Shown piece after piece: positions 10,995 to 22,375 of a stretch of 64,000 nucleotides of DNA. Numbering within the stretch: the stretch's first letter is position 1; each line of letters starts with the position of its first letter. This stretch comes from Fremontodendron californicum (Eukaryota; Streptophyta; Magnoliopsida; Malvales; Malvaceae): positions 6,687,501-6,751,500 of the forward strand of contig JAULJL010000048.1 of NCBI GenBank assembly GCA_030761205.1, in the 5' to 3' direction. Under the pieces are notes generated by a model. That model saw only the letters and a list, made by a program, of their open reading frames with translations, had not been told where the DNA came from and did no database searches. The translations under genes and the position numbers were made by a program.

Positions 10995-13120
10995 TTAGAT
11001 TGTTGCTAGTCCCTAGCAACGACTCAATAAAAATAAAATAAAAAAATCTAATCTAATCCATTTTCGTTGGAAATCACGGTGGCACTTAGCATGTGACACA
11101 AGCCTTTAAACCCCTAAGTGTCCCTAGTGGACGAGTTTAGTCTCGTGAGGGTTTGCTAGAACGATACCCACAAACATTGAAAAACTAAAATATAAGTAAA
11201 CTACATACACTAAAAATATTTACTCCTAATCCTTTCAATATAAATTAGAGACAATCTTTGAACAAGTCTTATAAACTAATCAATAGCTCAAAGAATTTCA
11301 CAAAAATTCATGCTTGAATGTAAATAAATGAGTTAAGCCAATATTAACATAACATATTTCAATCAAAATAGTGCATATTCAACTTAATCTCAACTTCTCA
11401 CTATACTCTCATGATTTTCACTCTTTAAAGTAGTGGTAAAGTGTTTACACTCAATCAATCTCATCAAAACAGTTCTACCATATGCTTGCTTGTCCACCTA
11501 TTCTCCACTATTTAGATCATACAACTTCATAAATCAAGAGGTCTTTTTTCAAGGTTGTAATGGGGCCAAAGGGTTATAATGTGGTTAAAGAACAAAAGGA
11601 TAAAGATATCACAAAAGTTCCAAAGAGTTCATAGAGTTTAGAGACATAATAAGATCATACGAATAAAACTTCTCAAAACTCTTATAAAGCACATAATAAC
11701 ATAGGCTAAATATTCATGTTGAGCCTTTGCTTCATTCTAACCAACTTTGTAACATCTTTTTCTTTACTTTAACTAGAAGTTCAAGAGAAGATTTTTTTTT
11801 TTAATATGGGAATGTATTTGACAATGATCCCTTTCTTTTTCTCTTGACTTTTTCCTCTCTCCTCCCCCACACTTATCTTTCGTTCTAACCCAAATTTTCA
11901 AAAAGTATCCCTTGTTTTTGCAATATGTCTCAAAATATATAATCCATCTTTAGAACAAGGGTAAGGATATAAGTATATTTAGGCTAGGTGTAAGTTCTGG
12001 TTACCAATAAAATAGCATATTTAATGTAGGCTCAAATTGGCTCACTAGTGGGGATGTTCTCTTAGAACATTAATAATGGATGGCTGTTTGGCTCTGGTTA
12101 TAATCCTAATGCCTCTATCATATTCATGTTGTCACATGTATCAATATAGTCTCAAACGGTTTAAAGCAAGTTCTAGAGAATCATGTAATCATAAGAGCAC
12201 TCAAGAAAGAAATTAGATTGATTTGTATAATGCATCAACCATTATAGGCTCAAAAACTCACAAGGATGATTATACAAGTCAGATTAAGTCTAAACATGCT
12301 TCTTTCTCAATCAACATATCATATTAACATTGGCTCATAAAAAGGTTGACATCAAGCTCAATTCTCATGAAAATCTTCTCACTAATAAATCTGTTTTAGA
12401 CTTATGCAATTCATATCTCATCATTGTATTAAAAAAGAACTAGAACACATTAAAATAATAATAATAATAATAAAGACTCATAAAAAAAAATAGTAGACAA
12501 AAATAAAAGAAATCCTAAATCGTTCCCCCACACTTAATTCTTACATTATCCTCAATGTAAGTCTATTAACCCAAATGAAAGAATCATGTGTAAGAGAAAA
12601 GAACTAATAACATAAGAATAGGAATAACTAAGACTCAAAACAAAACAAACTCATGCAACCTAAATAATCCTAAAATACTTAACAAAAATTAACAAGTAAA
12701 CATAAAAAGATTAAAATCAAACTGACAAGGTATGTCTCAAGTCTCCCTTACTCAGACCTTGTTCAGAATGAATACTTCTAAATTGCTTAAAACACAACAA
12801 ACTTTTTTTTTTTTGAAAGAAGAAATCAAACTGACAAGGTATGTCTCAAGTCTCCCTTACTCAGACCTTGTTCAGAATGAATACTTCTAAATTGCTTAAA
12901 ACACAACAAACTTTTTTTTTTTTGAAAGAAGAAATCAAACTGACAAGGTATGTCTCAAGTCTCCCTTACTCAGACCTTGTTCAGAATGAATACTTCTAAA
13001 TGGCTTAAAACACATCAATTTTTTATTTTTTATTTTTTTTTTAAAATTAACAAAATATGTCCCTTACCCCCTACTAAAGGTAGAATTTAAGAGATATTAC
13101 CTGCAGAGGTTGCTAACCAC
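10995..13120 (-). other. Non-coding 3' region of element B
   Basis: About 2.1 kb without a credible ORF. It contains two further copies of the CCCCCACACTTA motif (about 11865, 12523), CTCAATGTAAG, and a 109 bp triple repeat. This composition is usual for the untranslated 3' part of Athila/Tat-type elements. Confidence 0.7.
12715..13020. repeat. Tandem repeat, 109 bp x 3, in element B
   Basis: Units begin AATCAAACTGACAAGG, with ACTGACAAGG at 12721, 12830 and 12939, and end in a run of T. The first two copies are almost identical and the third is slightly diverged at its end, which suggests recent unequal exchange or slippage. Confidence 0.92.
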
Positions 13121-13161
13121 TTATTATAACTGAGACACAACAAACAAAATGTTAGATAATG

Positions 13162-13603
13162 TCACAAATACAGAGTGCAATCCACTCCTTGCTCGTCCAT
13201 ATCTCTTTTTCTTTTTCCGAGCGTTTGCGAAACAACCATAGCAGATAAATACTCATAAGCTTGGAGCTTTTTTAGTAAATCTTCAATGGTTGTAGCAGAA
13301 ATTATGGTTCTCCTTGCCTCTGAAAACATGAATCCATTATCCACAGCATTATCTAAATATGAAAGCAAATTACTAAAATAACCATTAATATTAAGCAAAC
13401 CAATGGGTTTCTTATTTGTGACCAAAGATGACCAAGAAGCCACGCAAGCTATTTCTTCCAATGTACCCAGACCTCCTGGTAAAGCAATGAATGCATCGAC
13501 AGAATGGTACATGATTGTCATCCGTTCAGAGATACTCCAGACTTGTATTTCCTTACCCACGGTAGGTCCACAAAAATCTGTGAATAGTTTTGGCACGATT
13601 CCT
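13162..13603 (-). pseudogene. Captured LOG-like gene fragment (cytokinin riboside 5'-monophosphate phosphoribohydrolase)
   Basis: The minus-strand frame reads VPKLF, then SISERMTIMYHSVDAFIALP directly followed by GGLGTLEEI, then KKPIGLLNINGYFSNLLSYL and ARRTIISATTIEDLLKKLQ, ending at a stop at 13162. LOG enzymes release active cytokinin bases from cytokinin nucleotides. The PGGxGTxxE motif (PGGLGTLEE, about residues 45-53 of the open frame) and the upstream conserved Arg are present. The N-terminal third, with the GGGxxGLMG nucleotide-binding loop, is missing, and the frame runs open into the LTR through a TTG with no ATG before the motif region. No intron interrupts the piece, although LOG genes usually have several, so an RNA intermediate is likely. 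The C-terminal tail (KRKRDMDEQG...) is longer than in most LOGs. It lies in the sense direction of the element. Confidence 0.85.
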
Positions 13604-15099
13604 AGACTCAATTAAGAGTTGTAAACCCAAGTGCAGGTTATGTTCAAGTAATAAATTCTCGGGTGTCCGAGGTCGAACCACAGGGAAGCGTATTAGTAAG
13701 TATAAGTTTATAAATATATAAGACAAAGAAAGTAAACAAGATATTAGGGAATCAACAACAAAATAAGATAAACAAGATATTAGAGAACAAAATAAACAAA
13801 ATATAAAAGAAATTAAACAAGATATAAAAAACAATAAGAAAAGATGTTGAGGTTAGAGAATCCACTCTTGGTGTTATGCTAAGATTAATCTTGTTTTATT
13901 ACATAATTGAAATCCACACATAAAGGAGGTTCCAATCGGAAGGTTTAGCAATTCAGTCCAAATTGTCCAACGTCCATAGCATATGATATTATGTTCATTT
14001 GGTGTCCTCAAAACTCATAAAAAGAGTCCAAGCATTCCTTATGCCAAGGTATATGTCTACAACAAATCAAGGTTATGAAACCAAGCATTTACTGTGCCAT
14101 TTTCCTTGTCAATAATGAATCAAGATCCCTACTTTGTAAGTATGATTTTAAACCAAAAGAAAATATTATCTATACTAGTGTTTATAAATGATGATTCATT
14201 TTAGCTCATGTTTAAGAGACTAACCTTAGCATTTACCAAGAGCTTCACCTCATCACCTCAACAATATGATTAGCAACACATACTAGATATGAATGAAATG
14301 AAAAGAAATGTAAGAAGCATAAGTAAATAAAGAAAAAGAAAACTAGAGAAAGGAAAGAAGAAGAAAACTTAGAGAATTTTATTACAATGGCTAATATCCT
14401 CCCAATCTATCTTTAATGCTCATCCAAGGCCCTCTATTTATACACATTTTGGAGAGCTAAATGACAAGAGACAAGCTTTATAAATTTCAAAGGTAGGTAT
14501 AATAGGTGGGTGCATTTTTCTAACAATTTTCGTCATATTGTATGACAATTCTGATCAGCCAGCTTGATGGTCGATTTTGTCAATGTTGGAGGCTCGATCT
14601 GATCAAATGGTCTTCTAGAAAAATATACCCCTATCAGTTACGGATCCATAGCCGTTGGAATCAGATCATTTGCTCATGTGGATCGGAAGATATGGTCAAA
14701 ATACCAAAACAGGTCAGCACAGACGTCATTGCACATCAGCCAACTTGATGGTTGATTTCGCTAGGGAAAACAACTTCGTTTCAAGAAGTGTAAAACATGA
14801 AAAAGATAGATATGCCTCTTAAATTTGCACTGTAAAAAATTCAGCCTTATTGCTTCAGTGAAACTCCAGATATAGCGGATATGGCAAAAGGTGTCGGAAC
14901 TGGAACTGAACTGGATTTGCCCTTAATTGTTGATTTAACCTAGTAATCTGAAATCACTCAAAGAAACTCGTGAAAAACACCAAATTACATAAAAATATAA
15001 AATATCATAAACACAATTAGACTAAGCAATAATAACTCGTATTTGACACAAAACAATAATAAAACATAACTAAGAACTATATAATTATACGAGTTATCA
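13604..15099 (-). repeat. 5' LTR of element B, inner end trimmed
   Basis: 1496 bp. It matches the 3' LTR except that its inner end lacks the terminal TGATGG: it starts at AGACTCAATT right beside LOG coding sequence. The tRNA-Asp primer site that should follow is absent. The TATA motif is at 14434-14442. The outer end (TTATCA, 15099) and the GTCAG duplication are intact. Confidence 0.92.
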
Positions 15100-15104
15100 G
15101 TCAG
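15100..15104 (+). repeat. Target-site duplication GTCAG, right copy (element B)
   Basis: Exact match to 9477-9481. Element C leader sequence resumes directly after it. Confidence 0.93.
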
Positions 15105-15300
15105 CATGTTTCCATTGTACATATCCATACATCATATTGTTTAGGCTTCACATGCATCAAATTGCATTCATGGCTCATTCATCATGACATACATTTGGGG
15201 GAAATAAAATAGAAGTTGGCTTGGCTTTAGGAGTCTTTGAAAGAATTTCCATTTCAAATCAGAAGAATTACTGAGTACACTTTTAATACAGGCTGGTGCT

Positions 15301-16755
15301 ATGGAGGATGAACAAGTTGCCTGAATGGAAAAAATGGAAAGGGAACAGAAAGAATTGCGAGAACAGCTGGCAAAGTCTCAAGCAGAATCTAAGGATCAGA
15401 TGACTAAATTGATGGAGCTGATGTCCACCGTAATCAAGGGAAAAGGATACACCGAAAACTTTGTCACCGGAGAAGGGTTAGAGGTACAAAAGGGCCAAGA
15501 TGAGGTCGCAATAAGTGATGCCCAGAACACTGTTAACCCTGTCAATGTCCTAAACTCAGATGATCCAGCTGAACAGGCGAAGTTGAAAAGGGTTGCAGTA
15601 AATGAGGTTGAGTTGACAGATTCCCAAGGGAAATATCAGTTGCTAGATGAAAGGCTCCGGACAATAGAAAATACAGACGTATTAGGGAGTGTGGAGGCGA
15701 AAGAACGATGCTTGGTCTTCGATTTAGTCATTCCTCCTAAGTTCAAGATCCCTGACTTCGTGAAATATGACGGGACGACTGATCCATCAGCCCACATCAC
15801 TATGTTCTGCCGGAAGATGACAAGTCATATAGATAATGATAAGCTTTTGATTCACTGCTTTCAAGATAGCCTCAGCGGATCCGCAATTAGGTGGTATAGT
15901 CAGTTGAGCAAGGATCAGATTCACTCTTGGAATGACCTGGCTAGGGTTTTTCTAAACCAATACAAGCATATGACTGACACGGCGCCTGACCGTCTCACCT
16001 TGCAAAATATGAAGAAAAGAGCTACTGAGAGCTTCAAAGAATATGTGCAACGGTGGATGAGCCTGGCCGTCCAAGTACAACCGCCCTTAACTCAGAAGGA
16101 AACCACTGTCCTTTTTTTGAATACACTGCAGGCTCCATACTATGATATACTTGTTGGCAACATCACAAATAATTTTTCAGACATGGTAATTTCAGGGGAA
16201 ATGATTGAGAATGCTATCAAGGATGGGAAAATTGAAGGAGAAAGAACATCCAATACCAAGAACAGGGCATCTGAAAATAAAAAAGAAGATACCCAAGTCG
16301 TGGAAGACTTTGCCCCATCTCCCCAATTCTCCTCGTATCAGCCATTTAACTCTACCCTGAACAATGTCTCTCAAGGTTTTTATCCCTACCAACCAATGAC
16401 TGCAACTACACCAGAATTTACATCTGTCTATCAATCGAACATCCTCGGGAATAATCGAAGGGGGCATAAAAAGCGAAAAATAAATCAGGTTGACCCGATT
16501 CCTGTGACATACAGTGAGCTACTACCTCAACTCATCCAGAATCACCTTGTGACACCCATGCAAATAGCGCCTCTGAAGCCCCCTTATCCGAGCTGGTATG
16601 ATGCTAATGAGTGTTGTGGGTACCATTCTGGCAATCAAGGTCACTCAACAGAGAACTGCCCCGCTTTGAAGTACAAGGTCAGAGATCTCATCAAGGCTGG
16701 TTCGATAAGTTTTGAAGATGGGGAAGCCAAGTGTCATAAGAAACATTGTGCATGA
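15301..16755 (+). CDS. gag: Ogre/Tat-type gag of element C (early stop, then 476-codon ORF)
   Basis: The long ORF runs from ATG 15325 to 16755 (476 aa). It has an acidic/basic N-terminal coiled-coil stretch (MEREQKELREQLAKSQ), the block FVKYDGTTDPSAHITMFC (about aa 144-161), a retrotransposon gag domain (about 170-270, with SGSAIRWYSQL and FLNQYKHM), and a C-terminal knuckle-like CCGYHSGNQGHSTENC (about 429-444). The capsid protein would package element RNA. An upstream in-frame ATG at 15301 starts MEDEQVA followed by TGA at 15322, and then the coiled coil continues. The ancestral start was therefore probably 15301 and the TGA a later mutation (CGA or CAA to TGA). No pol follows. Confidence 0.88.
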
Positions 16756-19594
16756 TCATATTAGGTTTTTGACGCATGTAGTTCTATACACTGTGATGAT
16801 AAAAACACTTGTCTCATGTTAACATCTACATGAATTAAATGAATTTTGAATTTTAAATGCTTTGTGTTTGTTGTGTTTCAACAATAACTTGAATTTGCAA
16901 AAACAAGCATTAAGGAATTTTTAGTGATGGATAGTCTCAAGAAGATTGATGATCAGTGTTACAAATGACCCAATACCTTCTCCATTCTCTTTAGGTTTTC
17001 CTAAGCCTAAATCTCTTAAACCAAGAGCACTTGAAAGACCTAATGCTTCAAGGGATATGAATGATTTGACTTCATAGAAGTATTGTCATTGCAGAATAAG
17101 CAAGGATGTAAATCCTAGTCTAGGCTATGAACAAAGGAACGAACTTTTTGAAATTTTTCGAATTCCTTGAAAATCAAACAAATGAGACATTCTTTCAAGA
17201 GTCTAGATTTTGATAATTTGGTGTGTGTCAAGATTGTGCTAAAACCATTCATGACCTTTCCCAATAACCACAAAACACTAATTGCCCAAACATCGCTTCA
17301 TGATTGACATCCTGGGGCACAATGATTAAACTAGATTATCCCTTGTCCCAGAGAAAACCCGTTTTTGGGTCATATTTTCCTTATCTCTTCAAAAAAAACT
17401 CAGATTGGAAACTCAGCCATTTCAAAATAGACCTAGACTTGCTATGTTCCTCGTTGATACAGATTCTCATGGTTAATCAAATTAGGGCATCATATATGGA
17501 AATGATGGACACATGGTAAAGAAGGATGGGCTAATGCATGAATCATTGGGGGGATGCGACGAAAAAAAAAAAAAGAAAAATCGTGATATCATGCATGTGA
17601 GAATTCGGATGATTCCAAAGTGCAAAATGAAATTCTAAATATCTATTTCCCCTGGGGATTGCTTTTCAATGTGAATATTTGTGCTTGACATGAGAAATGG
17701 CCATCTTTCATATCCCTTTCAAAAAAAAAAATTTATTATCCATAGTCACCCCTTTTGAGCCAAAAGAATTCTTTCTTCTTTGAACCCTGATCAAGGATTA
17801 CCCTCTACACTGGGGGGCAAATGCGAGGAAAGGTCTTTTCAAAGATCATTGAGAAATGAGTGACAGCTCAAGGATAGACACAAAGCAAATGGAGCCCCGA
17901 ATAAATACGGGCGCACTCTGTCAAAGAAAAAAGAAGAGAAAAAGATGGCGAAATAAAAGCCAAGAAAAACAAAAAAACACAATAAAAAAAGAAAACAAAA
18001 TGTGTGAAAGACATGGCAAATTGAAAGCCAAGAACGAGGAAAGAAAGACACAAAAGTCAAAAGGAAAGAAATGTCCAAGAAGGGACAAATGCTTCAAAGA
18101 GAATCCTCCTCAAGAAATGATCCTTGATCTGATTACCCTCAAACACATATTTTGGGCCTATTTATCCTTTCTTTCTGAACCCTGAGCTATGGCCTACATT
18201 ATATGCTTTAAAAGTCCATTTTGATCAAGCATGAATATTTAATTTGAAAGGTTTTTCCTCAGATTTTATCCCATTTCATCGAATTATCATTTCACTAAGG
18301 AAGAATTTAGAATTCTCAAGTGCATGGTAAAACAATGAACAAAAAAAAAAACAAAAAAAAAAATGGAAAGAATGGGACTCTAGGGCGAAAACCCAAAAAT
18401 GGGCGGTCTAGAGTAAATTTGGAAATTTTCGATGCCATCTATGATAGTGCCGATACCACAAAAGAAAAGATTTTCTTAAAGGGGTGGTCATCGAGGAACA
18501 TCTAGGAATTCTTGAACCCCCAAATTGCCAACTCTCATTCAGAGGATTGTCTTCAAAAAAATTGAAACTTTTTCTCCAAAATTAAACTTTTCGGTTTGAA
18601 CATCCCGGCCAATCTTGACGCTTGCCAAAATGCCTTGATATGGAAACTAAAAGAATGTTGAATTTGTTTGGTTCTCAATAAATTCATGATTTATAAAACC
18701 AAGTTCCATTTGTGAGCCTAGAAGGGATATACATTTTTGTCATAAAGTTTTCCTGGAAAAGGCAGAATCTTGTTATACCAAGCCTTGCCAATCCCAGTTG
18801 AAAAAAAAAAAAAACAGATTGATACTTAGAGAAATTTCTAACAATGATCATCAGTCTTCAAAAGATTTGTACATCACACATTGTGGGGTTAATATTTTTT
18901 GTTCAGAAGTTTTCAAAATAAGAAAACAAATAAATATATTTTTGAAATACCCATTTTGATGTTGACATGAGATAAGGATTTTTCTAATTCAAAGGTATAG
19001 AATTGCCAGAATAGGTCCTGACTTCCAGATATGAGAAGAAGAAATCGAACTCAGTTCAGATCTCTATTGATGAAAGTTTGAAAACTTTTGGGGCAAAGAG
19101 AATAGCCAAAATGAATTGAAGGTATACTCTGATTTGAAGAGGAAAAATGAATTTGAAAGGCTAAGCCAAAGTCTAGAAAAACAACCGGGGGCATTTACAT
19201 CACTCATGAGCACTCATCTCTTTATCGAGCTTTTGCATCTGCACAGTGTCGGCAAGCATTTGCATCATTCATGGGTATTTGCATTGGCATTATTCCATAA
19301 GCATCTGCATTTTACCTTTACATTTACATTCTTCATGGAATTCGCATTTGTGTCATCTCAAGCAATTGCATCATTTCTAGAATCATTGCATTTCATTATT
19401 GTGTGGTAATTGTAGTTACACCATTCATAAACCAGTTACATGAACACAATTAGTAGGGGAATCTGCACCATGAAACATGGGCATCAATCCAGGCCATTTG
19501 CATTTGCACTAAGAAATATTTTACATTTGCACCACGAAGCATGAGCACCTTGTTAAAAGACATGTGCATCTACATCATTTCTCAAAGCTTCTGG
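16756..19594 (+). other. Non-coding interior of element C after gag
   Basis: No reverse transcriptase, RNase H or integrase motif is seen in any frame. The segment is rich in short A runs (17562, 17990, 18340, 18800) and has decayed spacer character. From 19195 to 19590 it is full of variants of ATTTGCATC. ORFs here of 60-110 codons have no recognisable features, and two pairs lie opposite each other in A-rich sequence; I treat them as chance. Confidence 0.65.
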
Positions 19595-20450
19595 TGGGGA
19601 TATCCATAATTTTACAATTTTAAAAGTGAACAAGTCTTCGGTGGTGATAGCTGAAGCCTCTGGTGGAGATATCCAGGGTTTTATAATTTTGAAAAATGAG
19701 AAATTTTATTCTGAAGGAGTTACCCAGAATTTTACAATGAGCAAGTCTTTGGTGGTGATAGCCAAAGCTTCTGTTGGGATATCCAGAATTTTACAATTTT
19801 AAAAGTGAACAAGTCTTTGGTGGTGATAGCTGAAGCCTCTGGTAGAGATATCCAGGGTTTTATAATTTTGAAAACATGAGAAATTTTATTCTGAAGGAGT
19901 TACCCAGAATTTTACAATAAGCAAGTCTTTGGTGGTGATAGCCAAAGCTTCTGGTGGTGATATCCAGAATTTTGCAGTTTTAAAAATGAACAAGTCTTCA
20001 GTGGTGATAGCTGAAGCCTCTGGTGGAGATATCCAGGGTTTTATAATTTTGAAAAATGAGAAATTTTATTCTGAAGGAGTTACCCAGAATTTTACAATGA
20101 GCAAGTATTTGGTGGTGATAGCCAAAGCTTCTGGTGGTGATATCCAGAATTTTGCAGTTTTAAAAGTGAATAAGTCTTCGGTGGTGATAGCTGAAGCCTC
20201 TGGTGGAGATATCCAGGGTTTTATAATTTTGAAACATGAGAAATCTTCTTCTAGATGAGTTATCTAGAATTATATATTGAGCAAGTCTTTGGTGGTGATA
20301 GCCAAAGCTTCTGGTGGGGATATCCAGAATTTTACAGTTTTAAAAATGAAGAAGTCTTCGGTGGTGATAGCTGAAGCCTCTGGTGGAGATATCCAGGGTT
20401 TTATAATTTTGAAAAATGAGAAATCTTCTTTTGAAGGAGTTATCCAGAAT
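19595..20450 (+). repeat. Tandem array 1 in element C 3' region, about 180 bp period, nearly 5 copies
   Basis: TCTT(C/T)GGTGGTGATAGC units recur at 19635, 19814, 19995, 20175 and 20355. Each period holds two related halves (GATAGCTGAAGCCTCTGG and GATAGCCAAAGCTTCTGG). Because the halves keep frame, long ORFs with a repeated VVIAEASGGDIQ peptide appear. They have no independent support as proteins. Confidence 0.9.
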
Positions 20451-20700
20451 TTTTTCAACATGTGCATCTACATCAAGAAGCATTTGCATCAATCTAAGTT
20501 AGTTAAATCTGCATCAAGAAAGTTTGCATCAAATCAAGTCATTTACATTTGCATCAAAGACAATTTCACCAATCTAAGTCATTTGCATCTACATCAAGAA
20601 GCGTTTGCATCAACAAAAGACATTTGCATTTGCATCATGAAGCATTTGCATCATCTCTTAAAGCTTTCAGGTATAATCGATTTCGTTTCCTTAAGACGAG
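20451..20700 (+). repeat. ATTTGCATC-rich spacer between the two arrays
   Basis: Variants of CATTTGCATCAA and CATCTACATCAAGAAG recur about every 15-40 bp, as at 19195-19590. No gene is seen. Confidence 0.65.
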
Positions 20701-22060
20701 TCGAGCCCCGAGATCATCGTTGAGGTACTTTTTTTTATTTATGAACAAGTCTTCGGTGGTGATAGCTGAAGCCTCTGGTGGAGATATCCAGAGTTTTTTT
20801 TAAAAGTCCTTTGAAAAGGTAGAAAGTCTTCGGTGGTGATAGCTGAAGCTTCTGGAGGTGATACCCAGAATTTTTTACAGTTTTAAAAATGAGCAAGACT
20901 TTGGTGGTGATAGCCGAAGCTTCTGGAGGAGATATCCAGAATTTTAAACACAGCTGAGAACAAAACAGGTTAAGGCCCCGAGACCATCGTCGAGGTAAAT
21001 TCCTTTCTTGCAAATCGAATTCGTTTTCTAAAGACGAGTCGAGCCCCGAGATCATCGTCGAGGTACTTTTTTTATTATTATTATGAACAAGTCTTCGGTG
21101 GTGATAGCTGAAGCCTCTGGTGGAGATATCCAGAGTTTTTTTTTAAAAGTCCTTTGAAAAGGTAGAAAGTCTTCGGTGGTGATAGCTGAAGCTTCTGGAG
21201 GTGATACCCAGAATTTTTTACAGTTTTAAAAATGAGCAAGACTTTGGTGGTGATAGCCGAAGCTTCTGGAGGAGATATCCAAAATTTTAAACACAGCTGA
21301 GAACAAAACAGGTTAAGGCCCCGAGACCATCGTCGAGGTAAATTCCTTTCTTGCAAATCGAATTCGTTTTCTTAAGACGAGTCGAGCCCCGAGATCATCG
21401 TCGAGGTACTTTTTTTATTATTATTATGAACAAGTCTTCGGTGGTGATAGCTGAAGCCTCTGGTGGAGATATCCAGAGTTTTAAAATCCTTTGAAAAAGT
21501 TAAAAGTCTTCGGTGGTGATAGCTGAAGCTTCTGGAGGTGATACCCAGAATTTTTTTACAGTTTTAAAAAATGAGCAAGACTTTGGTGGTGATAGCCGAA
21601 GCTTCTGGAGGAGATATCCAGAATTTTAAACACAGCTGAGAACAAGACAGGTTAAGGCCCCGAGACCATCGTCGAGGTAAATTCCTTTCTTGCAAATCGA
21701 ATTCGTTTTCTTAAGACGAGTCAAGCCCCGAGATCATCGTCGAGGTACCTTTTTTATTATTATTATGAACAAGTCTTCGGTGGTGATAGCTGAAGCCTCT
21801 AGTGGAGATATCCAGAGTTTTAAAATCCTTTGAAAAGGTAAAAAGTCTTTGGTGGCGATAGCTGAAGCTTCTGGAGGTGATACCCAGAATTTTTTTACAG
21901 TTTTAAAAATGAGCAAGACTTTGGTGGTGATAGTCGAAGCTTCTGGAGGAGATATCCAGAATTTTAAACACAGCTGAGAATAAGACAGGTTAAGGCCCCG
22001 AGACCATCGTCGAGGTCATTTTCTTTCTTGCAAATCGATTTCGTTTCCTTAAGACGAATC
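20701..22060 (+). repeat. Tandem array 2 in element C 3' region, about 340 bp period, 4 copies
   Basis: The segment GAGCCCCGAGATCATCG starts units at about 20703, 21041 and 21384, with a variant at about 21722. Each unit contains three GGTGGTGATAGC sub-repeats of the same family as array 1, plus a CCCCGAGACCATCGTCGAGG pair. A higher-order repeat has formed from the array 1 type monomer. Confidence 0.9.
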
Positions 22061-22104
22061 GAGCCTTGATTAGGTAGGGAATTCAATTTAAAGACAAATC
22101 TTCA

Positions 22105-22280
22105 ATTTACTGTTTTTTTTTTTAAAAAAATAAAAAATTAAAAAAATTAAATTAAAAAAAAAATGATGAAAAAAATTGAAAAAAGAAAAAAGAAAAAAGG
22201 AAAAATGAAAAATGAAAAAATAGAAAATGAAAAAATAGAAAATGAAAAAAATGAAAAATGAAAATGAAAAAGAAACCCCT
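22105..22280 (+). repeat. A-rich low-complexity tract
   Basis: A run of A with AAATGAAAAA variants follows array 2, and a PPT-containing segment follows it. No coding signal. Confidence 0.8.
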
Positions 22281-22362
22281 TTCCCTTCACATGTGATGTC
22301 ACTGACCGTACAAAATTAGTGTCGGTTTATCTTTGCCTGATTCCTGATTCTCAGCAATAGCC

Positions 22363-22375
22363 AAAGAGGGGCAGC
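22363..22375 (+). promoter_or_regulatory. Polypurine tract of element C
   Basis: AAAGAGGGGCAGC lies directly before the 3' LTR start TGTAGACACC. It is purine rich with one C near its end. Confidence 0.85.

Larger units (their letters stand above)
9482..15099 (-). mobile_element. Non-autonomous LTR retrotransposon carrying a LOG gene fragment (element B)
   Basis: Two 1.5 kb LTRs of the element A family bound a 2.6 kb interior, with the exact 5 bp duplication GTCAG outside. Orientation is minus: the polypurine tract lies next to the left LTR and the TATA boxes point left. The interior has no gag or pol. It consists of an intronless LOG-like coding fragment fused to the 5' LTR and a long non-coding tail with CCCCCACACTTA motifs. 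The two LTRs differ at only about ten positions that I could see, so the insertion is young, consistent with its lying inside element C. Full-length partners such as element A could supply proteins in trans. The copy has no visible primer site. Confidence 0.93.

Noticed and set aside
19929..20723. ORFs of 109 and 148 codons with a VVIAEASGGDIQ repeat
   Set aside because: The array period keeps frame, so open frames arise on both strands; there is no start context or independent domain.
19595..22060. CRISPR-like array
   Set aside because: Units are contiguous tandem repeats without unique spacers, in a plant retroelement.
16756..22375. Hidden pol of element C
   Set aside because: I looked for reverse transcriptase (YxDD-like), integrase (HHCC, DDE) and protease (DTG/DSG) phrases in the frames offered and found none.
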